A stretch of DNA of 64,000 nt from NCBI GenBank assembly GCA_038501625.1, contig JAZAYU010000081.1, positions 1,612,001 through 1,676,000 on the forward strand. The letters are read 5' to 3'. Made by a program: the position numbers and the translations under genes. Below the pieces are notes generated by a model. It did no database searches. It was not told the DNA's origin and saw nothing but the letters and a program-made list of their open reading frames with translations. Below, piece after piece: positions 44,497 through 56,520 of this stretch (the first letter of the stretch is position 1; the number at the start of each line of letters is the position of its first letter). The stretch comes from Corbicula japonica (taxonomy: Eukaryota; Mollusca; Bivalvia; Venerida; Cyrenidae).

Positions 44497-45916
44497 TATG
44501 CCCCGGCCATGTAATGGCGGAAGGGCATATAGTGTTCACCCTGGCTGTGGGTGTGTTTGTTTGTTTGTGTGTGTGTCAGTGTGTGTATGTTGGAAAATCT
44601 TGTCCGCTCTGTAAGTTTGTTATTTCTTATTGGATTTTAAAATTACTTGGTTTGAATGTTCACCATATCAAGACGATGTGTCGCGTATAATACCCATGCC
44701 TGTACCTCCAAGGTCAAGGTCACTGTTACTAAAAATAGATTTTTCTTGTCCAGGCTGTAACTTCCTTATGAATGGAGGGATTTCAAAATAACTTGGCACA
44801 AATGTTCACCATGACAAGGTGGTGTGTCGCGTACAACACCCATGCCTGTAGGTCGAAGGTCAAGGTCACTGTAACTATAAATAGAATTTTGTTGGGAAAA
44901 TTTCTCCGCTCTGTAACTTTGTTATTTCTTATTGGATTTTAAAATTACTTGGTTTGAATGTTCACCATATCAAGACGATGTGTCGGGTATAATACCCATG
45001 CCTGTACCTCCAAGGTCAAGGTCACTGTTACTAAAAATAGATTTTTCTTGTCCGAGCTGTAACTTCCTTATAAATGGAGGGATTTCAAAATAACTTGGCA
45101 CAAATGATCACCATGACAAGGCGGTGTGTCGCGTACAAGACCCATGCCAGTAGGTCCAAGGTCAAGGTCACTGTTACTAAAAATAGAATTTTGTTGGAAA
45201 AATCTTGTCCGCTCTGTAACTTTGTTATTTCTTAATGGATTTTAAAATAACTTGGTATAAATATTCACCATATCAAGACGGTGTGTCGCATACAATACCC
45301 ATGCCTGTAGGTCCAAGGTCAAGGTCGCTGTTACTAAAAATAGAATTTTCTTGTTTAAACTGTAACTTCCTTATGAATGGAGGGATTTCAAAATAACTTG
45401 GCACAAATGTTCACCATGATAAGGCGGTGTGTCGTGTACAACACCCATGCCTAAAGGTCAGAGGTCAAGGTCACTGTTACTTAAAATAGAATTGTGTTAT
45501 AAAAATCTTGTCTGCTCTGTTACTTTGTTTTGTCTTATTGGATTTTAAAATAACTTGGTATAAATGTTCATTATATCAAGACGATGTGTTGTGTACAATA
45601 CCCATGCCTGTAGGTCCAAGGTCAAGGTCACTGTTACAAAAAATATAAATTTCTTGTACTGGCTATAACTTTGTTATTAACAGAGTGATTTCAAAATAAT
45701 TTGGCACAAATGTTCACTATGACAAGGCGTTGTGTTGAGTACAATTCCCATGCCTGTAGGTCCAAGGTCAAGGTCACTATTACTAAAACCAGACTTTTCT
45801 TGTCTGGGCTGTGAGTTTGTTATTACTTATTGGATTTTAAAATAACTTGGTATAAATGTTCACCATGACAAACATGCATAGCGGGGGCATCCGTGTCCTA
45901 TGGACACATTCTAGTT
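44497..45916. mobile_element. Element with alternating 146/157-bp tandem units
   Basis: Begins TATGCCCCGGCCATGTAATG and ends GCGGGGGCATCCGTGTCC plus TATGGACACATTCTAGTT. ATGCCCC and GGGGCAT are the visible inverted ends. The body repeats CCCATGCCTGTA at 44693, 44839, 44995, 45141, 45298, 45444, 45601 and 45747. Intervals alternate 146, 156, 146, 157, 146, 157, 146. This means a 303-bp dimer in about four copies, with GGTCAAGGTCACTGTTACT in each unit. It interrupts a palindromic MITE. Confidence 0.8.
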
Positions 45917-46031
45917 GCTATTTGATTTAAATTAGGTTATGACCAAAAATCAAACAGTGCAGGTGGAACAGATGTGCTGGCTGATCTAGATCTACACTGA
46001 TGGCACATGTGATAAAATGCATATATTTGGA
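45917..46031. mobile_element. Palindromic MITE, right part of the split copy
   Basis: GCTATTTGATTTAAATTAGG resumes the central spacer of the MITE, followed by GGCTGATCTAGATCTACACT and an end near GGAGTAAAGGG. Confidence 0.7.
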
Positions 46032-46608
46032 GTAAAGGGTAAATGGTGTTGATTATACTAAAGAATTTACTAAGTGTATCTCATTAAAATGGTTGTAAAG
46101 CAATGGTAAACAGGAAATTCTGTCGTAATTCAAGACTTTTCCTGGAGCCGACGTAATTATATTTTTTGCTACTGATATCTTGATATTTAAAGCTTCACTA
46201 TTGAAAATTGCAGAAACTTTGATCAGCTTTAAATTGTATCTGTCTGGTATATTGTGTTTTCTTGATGGAATTTAAATCCATGTTAATAAAGGACTTCAGT
46301 TGAATGCATGTAATTGAGAAATCAAATGACGTTCACTTATTCAGTTAGTCTGTTACAGTGCTCGAACATTTAAAACTACAGGAAGAAAGTATTACATAAT
46401 TATCATTTAAGAAATACTTTACTTGTCATAGGAAAACATTCCTGTGGGTTTGAATTTGGCAGTCACTAAGACTGTCATTGATCATTCAACTTTTTATGGC
46501 TTACTAGTATTTGGTTGATATCATATTTTGATCTTTCAGTACATTCCGCCATTTGGTAACATAAGAAAGTATTTAATTTCCAGAAGAAAGCCTGTATTTA
46601 TTTAATGT

Positions 46609-46874
46609 AACCCTGTACTCCATAGTTATATATGCCTTTTATCACATGTACAAGCAGCGTAGATCCAGATCAGCTGGATCTTCACTTGTTGCTTTAGAAT
46701 CATTAGGTTATTTTTGACACAGAAGCGATCAGTGTAGCGACTGGACAGGTCCGATCAGTGTAGCGACTGGTCCGATCAGTGTAGCGACTGGTCCTATCAG
46801 TGTAGCGACTGGTCCGATCAGTGTAGCGACTGGTCACATGCACACATAATACTCGTTAATATAGTCTAAAGGTT
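46609..46874. mobile_element. Palindromic MITE with internal 21-bp expansion
   Basis: The third arm has been replaced by a tandem run. CCGATCAGTGTAGCGACTGG recurs every 21 bp (46753, 46774, 46795, 46816) after an initial copy at 46727. The ends AACCCTGTACTCCATAG and CTAAAGGTT remain. Confidence 0.85.
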
Positions 46875-47406
46875 AATAAAGAGAATGTAAATGAATGGAT
46901 GCAAATGAGTCACAGCAAGATTTATTAAGATAATGATAATTGCTTTCAAGTACTCACAAATTCTTCAAATTTGACAAACTTTTTCATTCATACAAGAAGT
47001 TATAATTTGTTTGTCAAAGTTGAATAAATGGTGCTAATTATGGATGGTCTGTTTCCTATAAATTGATACATGTGTATTGATACACATTGAAAATGCAAAA
47101 TTTCTTTTCCAGTAAAGGTAAAAGTAACAACTTCAGTTCACCTTTCATCAGTTAAACTAACTTCCTTTTCTTTTACTTCACACACTAAAAAAACCAGTTG
47201 ATTTTGTGACAGGGAACACATTCTTAAATAACTGTATCATTTATAACAGATAGATCCCAGAAAATTAAAATTACTTCAAAAGATAACTTTGTGTAGATTT
47301 TTAAGGATATATTATTTAAATTTAATGAATCTGTGACAGAACTGATGACATAATTCAAAGTATGATTTTTGACAAATAATGATAGGTCAAATCACGTTGT
47401 CCACTG

Positions 47407-47528
47407 AAACATTATTATATACACCTTTAAATAGGTGACCACTGCAGATCCAGATCAAATGGCACAAAAGGACATGCCAGATGATCTGAATCTTAGGGGC
47501 AATACAAGTCTGTGGAGCAAAGGATTAA
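47407..47528. mobile_element. Palindromic MITE, internally deleted
   Basis: CACTGCAGATCCAGATCAAA is joined directly to CATGCCAGATGATCTGAATC. The central spacer is missing. Confidence 0.6.
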
Positions 47529-47686
47529 TAAGCAGGTATTTCTCAGCCAATCAGTAAGAAATAGTATACATTTGCAGTATTTTCTTTGAATTCTTTTTTT
47601 TTCTCATTATCATGAACTGATAGTGTTCTTACAGAGATCATTGATAGGATAAATGAAGGTTTAATTGTGTTTCTTTTGTATTTTAG

Positions 47687-47735
47687 GAGTCTGTGAAGTG
47701 TTTGAACAAGTCATGTGACAGCTATTATCCAATCA
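47687..47735 (+). CDS. RBR-type gene, exon 3
   Basis: 49 bp between the acceptor TTTTGTATTTTAG and the donor GTAAGT. It reads ESVKCLNKSCDSYYPI plus one base, in phase with the phase-0 end of exon 2. C567 and C572 supply the last RING1 cysteines with a C-x4-C spacing, as in RNF216. The intron before it is 7890 bp. The next exon is not securely located, so the protein is incomplete in this window. Confidence 0.7.
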
Positions 47736-47846
47736 GTAAGTACACTACTTTTCACATGGGTAAATAACTATAATATCAGCCCATTTATAATTCTGGGAAA
47801 GGTCTTTAACAACCTACAGCAATGTGTGACCCATGCAGAGGTAGTA

Positions 47847-48065
47847 GGAACATGCAAGCAGTTCATGCTAAGTGTTTTGTAGAAGTTGCTAGTCCCTATA
47901 GTCTGTTAAACACATGTCAGCTTAATCAATGGATCTAATTTCACAGACTACCTGTTAGGAACATGTAAGCAGTTCATGCTAAGGGTTTTACAGTAGTTGC
48001 TAGTTGCTAAAGTATATGCTATCTATCGACAGACATAGTTTCACAGACTACATGACTGTAGCATG
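47847..48065. repeat. 111-bp direct duplication
   Basis: GGAACATGCAAGCAGTTCAT at 47847 and GGAACATGTAAGCAGTTCAT at 47958 start two diverged copies. Both contain GTTGCTAGT and TTTCACAGACTAC. Confidence 0.75.
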
Positions 48066-48151
48066 ACAGTAGGTTATGGGATGAAAGCTTAGAGAATCTG
48101 AATTATGAACTCTGCAAACAGTTCTATGAACTCTGCAAACAGTTCTGTCCT

Positions 48152-48334
48152 TTATAAACTCCATGGATTATAATTAATCAGATCAGAATCTGCGTTGATA
48201 GTATTTAGATTCATTAGTTGTTGTTTGTCTAGGAATCAACCAGTGTAGATCCTGATCAGACTGGGCAGATATGCAGGCTGATCTGGATCTACACTGGTTG
48301 AACATGGGATAAAAGTCACATCCATTGAGAGGTT
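48152..48334. mobile_element. Palindromic MITE, nearly complete
   Basis: The right half is well kept: CAGTGTAGATCCTGATCAGA followed by GGCTGATCTGGATCTACACT. The left half is eroded. Confidence 0.75.
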
Positions 48335-48389
48335 AGATCCTAGTCCTCAGACGATTTATGCATCGATAACTTAGCTGTTTAGTTAGACA

Positions 48390-48582
48390 TAATGTCGTAA
48401 TGTGACCAGTCTTATCCAAGATAGGCTCCACTTTGCGGTCTGATCAGGATCTACACTGTTCGCTGTTTGATCATAAAGAGTTAAAAGCAATCAAAAAGTG
48501 AATAGTGTAGATCTGTGCCATCTGATCAGGATCTACAGTTTGCCCATGCCTTAAAGGCATGTATAAGAAGGAAAGGGTTAGA
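48390..48582. mobile_element. Palindromic MITE, rearranged
   Basis: Carries two CTGATCAGGATCTACA arms (about 48440 and 48522) and ends GAAGGAAAGGGTT. Confidence 0.65.
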
Positions 48583-48995
48583 TCTGTCAATTACAAAGTG
48601 TACAAAACCCCTACAAACTGATCATTGAATCACCCTATTATTCAAAGAAAGCCCATTAGACAATTAAAGCAAGTAAAGGTAGGCACATACTATCTTTTTA
48701 TGTTAAATGCTGAATGTTAAACAGGACTGAGCAAACATTCAAACAACTTAAATCGCACAACATTAATTCAGGAATGAAGTAAATGTATGAGATAGGAATG
48801 TATTGATTTGTTTCAAACAAAGGATGTTACATAAAAACCTTAGAGACTAAGATATCTCCATAATTCATCAAATTTCATTAAAGGTAGATAATTAATCTTT
48901 AGCTCTGCTTGGTGAAAGGTTGAGAGATCATGTTTGATGTTGAACCCAATCAATGTCCATCAGCCTATTAACAGTTATCTCTGAAACATCTTTTT

Positions 48996-49253
48996 GTGTC
49001 ACCTGCAGGTAGACACTTAGGGATCTTATTGTAAGGAGCTGGCTGCATCCAGTAGTCCCCCAACTTTAATATGAAAGTAAATTTTGCTTATAACTTCAAA
49101 ATTACTTGTTGTATTTATTTAATACTTGGAATATATCATCTGCATGAACATAGTCATCGGTCACAACAAGAATGATTACTCATGTTTCACTATTTTTGGA
49201 GTTATGCCTCTTTGAAAGGTGACATATGATTGTGTTCTGTGGAACAATTGCTA
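48996..49253. mobile_element. TGTGTCRCCTGC-type TIR element, short inverted copy
   Basis: TGTGTCACCTGCAGGTAGAC at the left matches the reverse complement of the right end at about 20720-20750. The interior (TACTTGGAATATATCATCTG, GAGTTATGCCTCTTTGAAAG) is the reverse complement of one 159-bp unit of 19299-20258. It ends near GTGTTCTGTGGAAC, like the left end of that element. Confidence 0.7.
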
Positions 49254-49287
49254 GTTCTTATAATCAGCTTAACCATTTCATGTACTT

Positions 49288-50637
49288 ATGTCTCTCTACC
49301 TCTATGCAGACATTATGTCTCTCTACCTCTATGCAGACATTATGTCTCTCTACCTCTATGCAGACATTATGTCTCTCTACCTCTATGCAGACATTATGTC
49401 TCTCTACCTCTATGCAGACATTATGCCTCTCTACCTCAATGCAGACATTATGTCTCTCTACCTCTATGCAGACATTATGTCTCTCTACCTCTATGCAGAC
49501 ATTATGTCTCTCTACCTCTATGCAGACATTATGCCTCTCTACCTCTATGCAGACATTAGGCCTCTCTACCTCTATGCAGACATTATGCCTCTCTACCTCA
49601 ATGCAGACATTATGTCTCTCTACCTCTATGCAGACATTATGTCTCTCTACCTCTATGCAGACATTATGTCTCTCTACCTCTATGCAGACATTATGTCTCT
49701 CTACCTCTATGCAGACATTATGTCTCTCTACCTCTATGCAGACATTATGCCTCTCTACCTCTATGCAGACATTATGCCTCTCTACCTCTATGCAGACATT
49801 ATGTCTCTCTACCTCTATGCAGACATTATGCCTCTCTACCTCTATGCAGACATTAGGCCTCTCTACCTCTATGCAGACATTATGCCTCTCTACCTCAATG
49901 CAGACATTATGTCTCTCTACCTCTATGCAGACATTATGTCTCTCTACCTCTATGCAGACATTATGTCTCTCTACCTCTATGCAGACATTATGCCTCTCTA
50001 CCTCTATGCAGACATTATGTCTCTCTACCTCTATGCAGACATTATGTCTCTCTACCTCTATGCAGACATTATGCCTCTCTACCTCTATGCAGACATTATG
50101 TCTCTCTACCTCTATGCAGACATTAAGTCTCTCTACCTCAATGCAGACATTATGTCTCTCTACCTCTATGCAGACATTATGTCTCTCTACCTCTATGCAG
50201 ACATTATGTCTCTCTACCTCTATGCAGACATTATGCCTCTCTACCTCTATGCAGACATTATGTCTCTCTACCTCTATGCAGACATTATGTCTCTCTACCT
50301 CAATGCAGACATTATGTCTCTCTACCCCTATGCAGACATTATGTCTCTCTACCTCTATGCAGACATTATGTCTCTCTACCTCTATGCAGACATTATGTCT
50401 CTCTACCTCTATGCAGACATTATGTCTCTCTACCTCTATGCAGACATTATGTCTCTCTACCTCTATGCAGACATTATGCCTCTCTACCTCTATGCAGACA
50501 TTAGGCCTCTCTACCTCTATGCAGACATTATGTCTCTCTACCTCTATGCAGACAGTATGTCTCTCTACCTCTATGCAGACATTATGTCTCTCTACCTCTA
50601 TGCAGACATTATGTCTCTCTACCTCTATGCAGACATT
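49288..50637. repeat. 27-bp tandem array, 50 units
   Basis: ATGTCTCTCTACCTCTATGC plus AGACATT is repeated exactly 50 times without any length change (1350 bp). Because 27 is 9 codons, three frames are open: MSLYLYADI, CLSTSMQTL and, on the minus strand, NVCIEVERH. Variation is limited to a few sites: TCT/CCT, CTAT/CAAT and ATG/AGG. The trio CCT, AGG, CCT+CAAT recurs at units 10-12 and 21-23, an 11-unit (297-bp) higher-order step. It sits downstream of exon 3 in presumed intron sequence. Confidence 0.95.
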
Positions 50638-51950
50638 ATTGTCCATGCTTACTTATGAATACTTGGGTGTCTATGAAGAAAAAATACATTACTGTAAATT
50701 TTGTTAATTCAGTCACTAATGGGGCTACAATTTTCACTTATGACTGAAAAACACAAAATGCTAGCCACCTAAGTATCCATTTGTAAACACTTCCATCCAT
50801 CTGTGCATCACTCTTCACTTTCTGCTAAATAACAGGAGTTCCATATAAAGAGTCTTCAAACTCAATACGATGATTGGACTTACTGAGTAGATGGCTGCTA
50901 TTGTTTTGAGGGTCACTGGGTCAGAAGTCAAGGTCACAGGGGCCTTAAAAGTTTAATCCATTTCTGCCCAACATCTTTACAAGTGATTAGAACCCTTTGA
51001 CACATAGTCTTCAAACTTCACAAAATGATAAAACTACTTAGTTAATGTCTACTATAGTTTTTGGGGTCACTGTGTTAGAGGTCAAGGTCACCAGGGCCTT
51101 AAGGTTGTATTGGTTTCCTCTCAATATTTCATCCACCCTTTGACCTATAGTCTTCAAACTGTGCTGTTAGCTTTGTTGAAAATAAATACTGCCAAAACAT
51201 TTACTGATCTGCAGGTAAAGGTAACATTCCAATCTAAAGAAAAGGTAATTAATAATACTACCTTCAAATAAGGCAGGTTTAATGGCTCAAACATCTGAGA
51301 TGGATGGTTGTTAATATCTACTTTTAAGTTATTGTTGAAGTACTCTGTTAACTTTTTACTTGATGGAATATGGCTGATTTTCCAAGTGCAACAAGTGTAG
51401 ATCCAGATCAGCCATAACATTCTTTTTAAATAAGTAAAACAATTGTGATAGCCCACACATTTCCTTTGATTTGGTTCAGGCCTTTGATATGTTACATTGA
51501 ATAGATGGGATAATTATTTGTATATTATAATAGAAATGTGTAGGCTGACTTTACAGATTAATGCTTAATGAAGCATACTTTTACAATAAAGATTTCAACC
51601 CATCTGTTTGTAAACATAGAAATAATCGGACAACAGTATGTAATTTTAAATAGATTATAAAAACATAATAGCTTCTGATTGGCTACAAATGTAGGGCAAC
51701 TTCTAAATAAAAAATGAAACCAATGCCATGAAGCACAATCCTTGTTTGTTCGAAGCTAATTACTGTTATGGATTGGTGACATGTCTTCCACCTTGTCACA
51801 AACACTTGTTTCCTATAATGTGATATAACTTGATACTGTTTTAGAAATAGAAAGTCTTGTTTATGTTCTATGTGTGGAGAAAAGCTTTTGAATGCCCTTG
51901 ACAGCATTATAGAGCACAAGATGTCAGCTGTTCTTTGGTGCTGGGCACAT
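50638..51950. other. Noncoding, with traces of repeats
   Basis: Two loosely similar stretches (about 50880-50955 and 51010-51100) share GGTCACTG and GTCAAGGTCAC text. A short GTGTAGATCCAGATCAGCC remnant of the palindromic MITE lies at about 51395-51413, and another at about 51960-52005. Confidence 0.5.
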
Positions 51951-52072
51951 TTTGTCACATTTGCGACCAGTGTAGACCCTAGACACAGATCAGCCTGAGT
52001 GTACAACCACTCTAATCAGTGTACAATATTAATGAATTGAGTAAATATAAAATTTTTGAAAAAAACCCTAAC

Positions 52073-52224
52073 CATGGTATGTACCCAGATAATGAGAATT
52101 GCGGATAACAATAGATTGTGAGAATAATGATAGATCGCCAGCTCGGAGAAAACAGCTGGCAATCTATCATTATTCTCACAATCTATTGTTATCCGCGATT
52201 CTCATTATCTGGGTACATACCATG
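52073..52224. repeat. 152-bp near-perfect palindrome
   Basis: 71-bp arms start CATGGTATGTACCCAGATAA and end with its complement. The loop is CGGAGAAAAC. The two arms differ at only two positions, both C/T. CTAAC lies on each side (52068-52072 and 52225-52229), a possible 5-bp target duplication, so this is probably a recently inserted foldback MITE. Confidence 0.88.
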
Positions 52225-52382
52225 CTAACCAATTACTGAAATGGCATAATTTTGACATTAATTCAGCATTTACAGGGTGAAGTGCTCTTGTATTTATCAT
52301 TATAAATTTCAGCTAATGGTTCATGTTATTTCGACTGGCGATTGATACTGAATTCATGGTGCCATCTGGTTTGCACTTGTCT

Positions 52383-52564
52383 GTTTTATCACATGATCGT
52401 GTAAAGAGTTCAGATCTATATCAGCCAGCGCTGTTGTGCAGTCTGATCAGAATCTACACTATTACCTTCTAGGTCTGAAATAACCTAATGCAAAATGCAA
52501 ACATTGTAGATCCTGATCCATGCAAAAAAGCCCATTAATAATTATTATATAGAGTAAGGGGTTA
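52383..52564. mobile_element. Palindromic MITE, diverged
   Basis: CAGTCTGATCAGAATCTACA and CATTGTAGATCCTGATCC are kept. It ends AGAGTAAGGGGTT. Confidence 0.7.
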
Positions 52565-52792
52565 ATCCTGAGGTGCTATTTCCACTACTTGGTGTTTGTG
52601 GCCATAAGCATTGTAATGATCAATGTACTTGGAATTTCCCTTTTCAAATCATCAGAATTCCTGCACTAGTTATTGATAGTGTACATATCATTAACAAAAC
52701 TTTAAGCTGAAAGTACATTTTGTGTTTAATATTACAGAATTAACCAGCTGAATTAAGACAATTAGTCATCTTAATAATGGAATGGTGGTCTT

Positions 52793-52997
52793 AACCCTTT
52801 GCTGCATGGGAATTATTACTTTTATCTAAGGAAAAACATTTTAGATCCAGATCAGCCAGCACATCTGTGTCTTCTGATCAGGTCTAGACTTTACGTTTTG
52901 ATTTTTTATTTTAGCAAATAAAGAACAGTGTAGTTCCTGATCAGACGGTACAGATATGCATGCTAATCTGGATCTACACTAGTTGCACATGTACGCT
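52793..52997. mobile_element. Palindromic MITE
   Basis: Starts AACCCTTTGCTGCATGGG. The arms GATCCAGATCAGCCAGCACA and GCTAATCTGGATCTACACTA are present, and the right terminus is lost. Confidence 0.75.
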
Positions 52998-54849
52998 TAA
53001 GTAAGTCAGTAGCTCTGTCCATATTGTAACCTTGGAATTTTTTTCCAAGTACCTTAAAAGCTGCAAATTTACAGTTCAGAGTGGAAAACTTCAGTGTCTA
53101 AAATCTGGTTAATATTCATTTTTACTATTGAACAGAGCGAATTTTGCTGAATCTATGGACAAATGATGAAAATTTAGGATCTGTTATAAGTAGTTTACTG
53201 CCATAGTAAAGCTTCAACAACTTTGGCCTTCAATTTATTCGCTTGAACCTTGACTATGTAAGAATAGAACATCACATTTACTTTGATTACAGGTCTTCTT
53301 AAGTTAATTTATAATAATATTTGAAAACTTTTTTTATTTTCATTCTGTCATGCCGACCTGAAACCTTTAACAGTAAAATCTTAACAAAACATTCTCCCTT
53401 GTGTAGGCTTAGATTATTCTTCTGCTATTTTAGGTATAAATAATTTCTTCAAAATTGTTTTGTCATGTTGGCTTGCTTTATTGTAATTCGATAACACATT
53501 CAAACACTTTAATTTCGAAATGACTTCCTTGTTTGACTGATTGTAGATTTTGGAAACCCTTTTATTCAAAGAAGTCAACTCTTCAGTGTTCTGAAAACTT
53601 ACAGTTTTGTAAAAAAATTCTTTACAGAATTTACAAGTATACACACTTTTCTAGTTCATAATAATTAGGCCTTCAGAACATTATCTAATAATATGTTAAA
53701 AAAACATTTCAAAAACACATCTAATTAGACTACATGTTTTATATACTCATAAATATTTATAATGTAAACCAAATTCTTATTCCGATCTTCACTTCACAAC
53801 GCAGATTATAAAATTTCAAATACTTCAATTGTTATGTTCTATTATGTTCTTTTTTGTACACCATACATTTTGAATTGGTGATCAAACATGAATGTCACAA
53901 TGTAGAATTGGTGATCAAACATGAATGTCACAATGTAGTATATAGTCACCTGGAGAACCTTTCTACTTATGTTTAATAAATTAAATTCTGAGACATTGTT
54001 GACCTGGATATAGACAGTTTTCAGGGGCAGTAATTTTAGTTACCGGGGTACTACAGATTTCGATTTCAATTAGTTTTTGACCCAGCAATCAACACCTGTT
54101 GCACTGCAGCACTTCACAAGATGCCGACCTATGTCAAGCGATGACTGTTAGAATTGCCGCTCCAATCAAAAGACGTTGTATTTTACTTACAAATCAGGTT
54201 TTGCTATCAATCAATTTTTTTTTCGCTGTGGGTTCATTCCCCTTGCAGATGTTGAAACAATAACAAAAAGTGTGGCTTAAGTATAGCAACCTGAAGGCGT
54301 GATTAACAATAAACAATGTTCTGTCAATTATACTTTCCCGCGCTTCTTTCTCCGTGAAAATATCAGTCGCAGTGCATCATGTTTGATGTATTGGTTGCAA
54401 GCCAAAATCTAACTGAAATCGAAATTTGTAACAGTTAAAATACAGGAATTTCGGGCACCCATTAAGTATACTCGCAGAGAAATGGTTCCAGTCAAGTTCT
54501 ATTTGTATTTGGAGTTTGCATGACCAAATTGACAAGCTTTGAAGTCAGAAAAACAAAACCAGCTTTTATGAAATTAGTAAGTAACACACCCTGCCCACTT
54601 GAGTTCTATCATGACATTTAATGACACCACCTGAAACTGAATAGGTGGGGTGATTTTGATATATTATACAAAACTGTAGGAAATACAAAATGTGTAGGTG
54701 GATATGTGTAGCTACCAGGCATGTCAAAAACTTTGCAGATTAATAATTTTGACTCCAGGCTCAATAAGTGTGATTTTCACAAGAAACTGACAATATTCAA
54801 TATAACTTCCTGTTATTTTTAAGATTCTTTTAAAATTATAAATAGTTGC
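52998..54849. other. Noncoding; one 33-bp duplication
   Basis: GAATTGGTGATCAAACATGA is repeated in tandem at 53872-53904 and 53905-53937. A stretch near 53985-54060 (GACATTGTTGACCTGGATAT) resembles 58145-58230 inside the TTAA element. Nothing coding. Confidence 0.5.
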
Positions 54850-54926
54850 AGTAACTGCATGCTGATCTGGATCTACGCTGTTCACATATTTATAACAGCC
54901 ATATCCCATTAAGCGAGGGATTAAGT
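54850..54926. mobile_element. Palindromic MITE fragment, right end
   Basis: GCTGATCTGGATCTACGCTG followed by a degenerate end near AAGCGAGGGATT. Confidence 0.55.
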
Positions 54927-55624
54927 GGTCTTTCTTATATCATTTATAAATTCAACCACCAACTACATGTTTACATGTATATTAATTTCCACTAGTATTT
55001 GATATTGTGCTTGCACTTACTCATCCTGCTAGGTGGCATTGTGAAATTACTGCTGTATTGTTTTATGTCATGAATATTCCATATTAATGTCAATCAACAG
55101 TTTACTGGGTACTATAAAAATGAGTGAGCAAACAAAAGTCTAAGGACTGAGAGTCCTTATATCTCATGATGCATACTTGTCCATGTAGCTGTATATTAAT
55201 TAGTGAGTTTGTGTACATGCGAAAAAGGTGGGAGAGAGTTACAAATTCACCTCCAAGAATACAAAAAAAAATTTGGAATCACTCCACACTTAACCATGTA
55301 AAAGATTTCTCAAAAAGAAAGTAATATGATATTGTTGCTAAAATTTGCAATGTTGAATTCGCCATATTGACCACATATTGGATGCCAGGGGGTATTTTGG
55401 CAAACATTTCTGGTACATAAAGTGTTGTAACACAGCATGATGTAAAAGTTAGCCATAAACAATATACACAAGGGGTTGTTGGCAGATTAATGACATTCAA
55501 AAAGAAATTTATATCATGAACCATTTGGTAAGATTGGAAAACCTAGCCTTTGGGGTATCTGTATTTGAAGGTTACCGACAGAGCCTCCTTGCCACCAGAG
55601 AAATAACTGTTTGTTTCAAAATTA

Positions 55625-55760
55625 AACCTTTACTCCATAGATACACCTTTATCATGTGGGCAAACAGTGTAGATCCAGATAAGCCTGCACATCTATGCCA
55701 TCTGATCAGGATCTACACTATTTCCTTTTGATTCATTAGATTATTATGACCAGTGTGATG
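55625..55760. mobile_element. Palindromic MITE, left half and spacer
   Basis: AACCTTTACTCCATAGATAC and CAGTGTAGATCCAGATAAGC, then CTGATCAGGATCTACACT. The right half is missing. Confidence 0.75.
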
Positions 55761-55787
55761 AACTTAATTAAAATGTTTAAATTTATG

Positions 55788-55967
55788 GGATATGGCTTAT
55801 ATCCCATGGGTGACCAGTGTTATCAAGATTTACTGGTGCATTTGTGCTGTCTGATCAGGATCTACTCTGTTCACTTTTAGATTCTTTAGGTTATTTCTGA
55901 CCAAGAAGTAAACAGACAAGCCTGTACATGCAGTCAGATCTGGATCTTAACAGTTCACTTGTCTTCA
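55788..55967. mobile_element. Palindromic MITE, second copy in tandem
   Basis: Follows the preceding copy within 30 bp. GTCTGATCAGGATCTACTCT and GTCAGATCTGGATCTTAACA are recognisable. Confidence 0.65.
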
Positions 55968-56520
55968 TTTTCTGAAAACATACAGTTTTGTAATATTTAT
56001 AGAGAATGCACAGGTAGACACTGTTTACACAGGCTGCACATGTCACATAGTAAAATGTGAACATGGACATAACTGCATGTCATTACTAGACATTGATTTA
56101 ACAAAGTGAAGCATGTTCTTACAGAATGAACAATCAATTTTTATGTTGAAAAATGTGTCGTTTTAAGAAACTGCTCAGTCATTGATGCACTGTTATGAAT
56201 ATCCTTATGGTAACTCTTTACTGCGAAGAATGCATACAAACACTTTTGTTTCTTCACCCAGCAGTATTGTCGGTTTATGTTATTCCTGTGGTTGTATAAT
56301 TATTATTTTATATTTTCTGTGATGTTTGATTTCTTTATTGTAATTCAATAACACATTCAAGAACTTTTGTAATGTTTGTTTTTATTGACTTTATTTTTGA
56401 AAATGAATGTATTCAAAGGAATTAAATAAACAATTTTCTGAAAACTTGCAATATGAAGATAACATTTGTTAAAATTTTTATTTGAATAAATTCTGTTATG
56501 TAGATTACATTTGATTGCAG

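Noticed and set aside
49226..50707. Three overlapping ORFs of 456-493 codons
   Set aside because: They are alternative frames of one 27-bp tandem repeat. There is no distinct non-repeat coding sequence and the three frames exclude each other.
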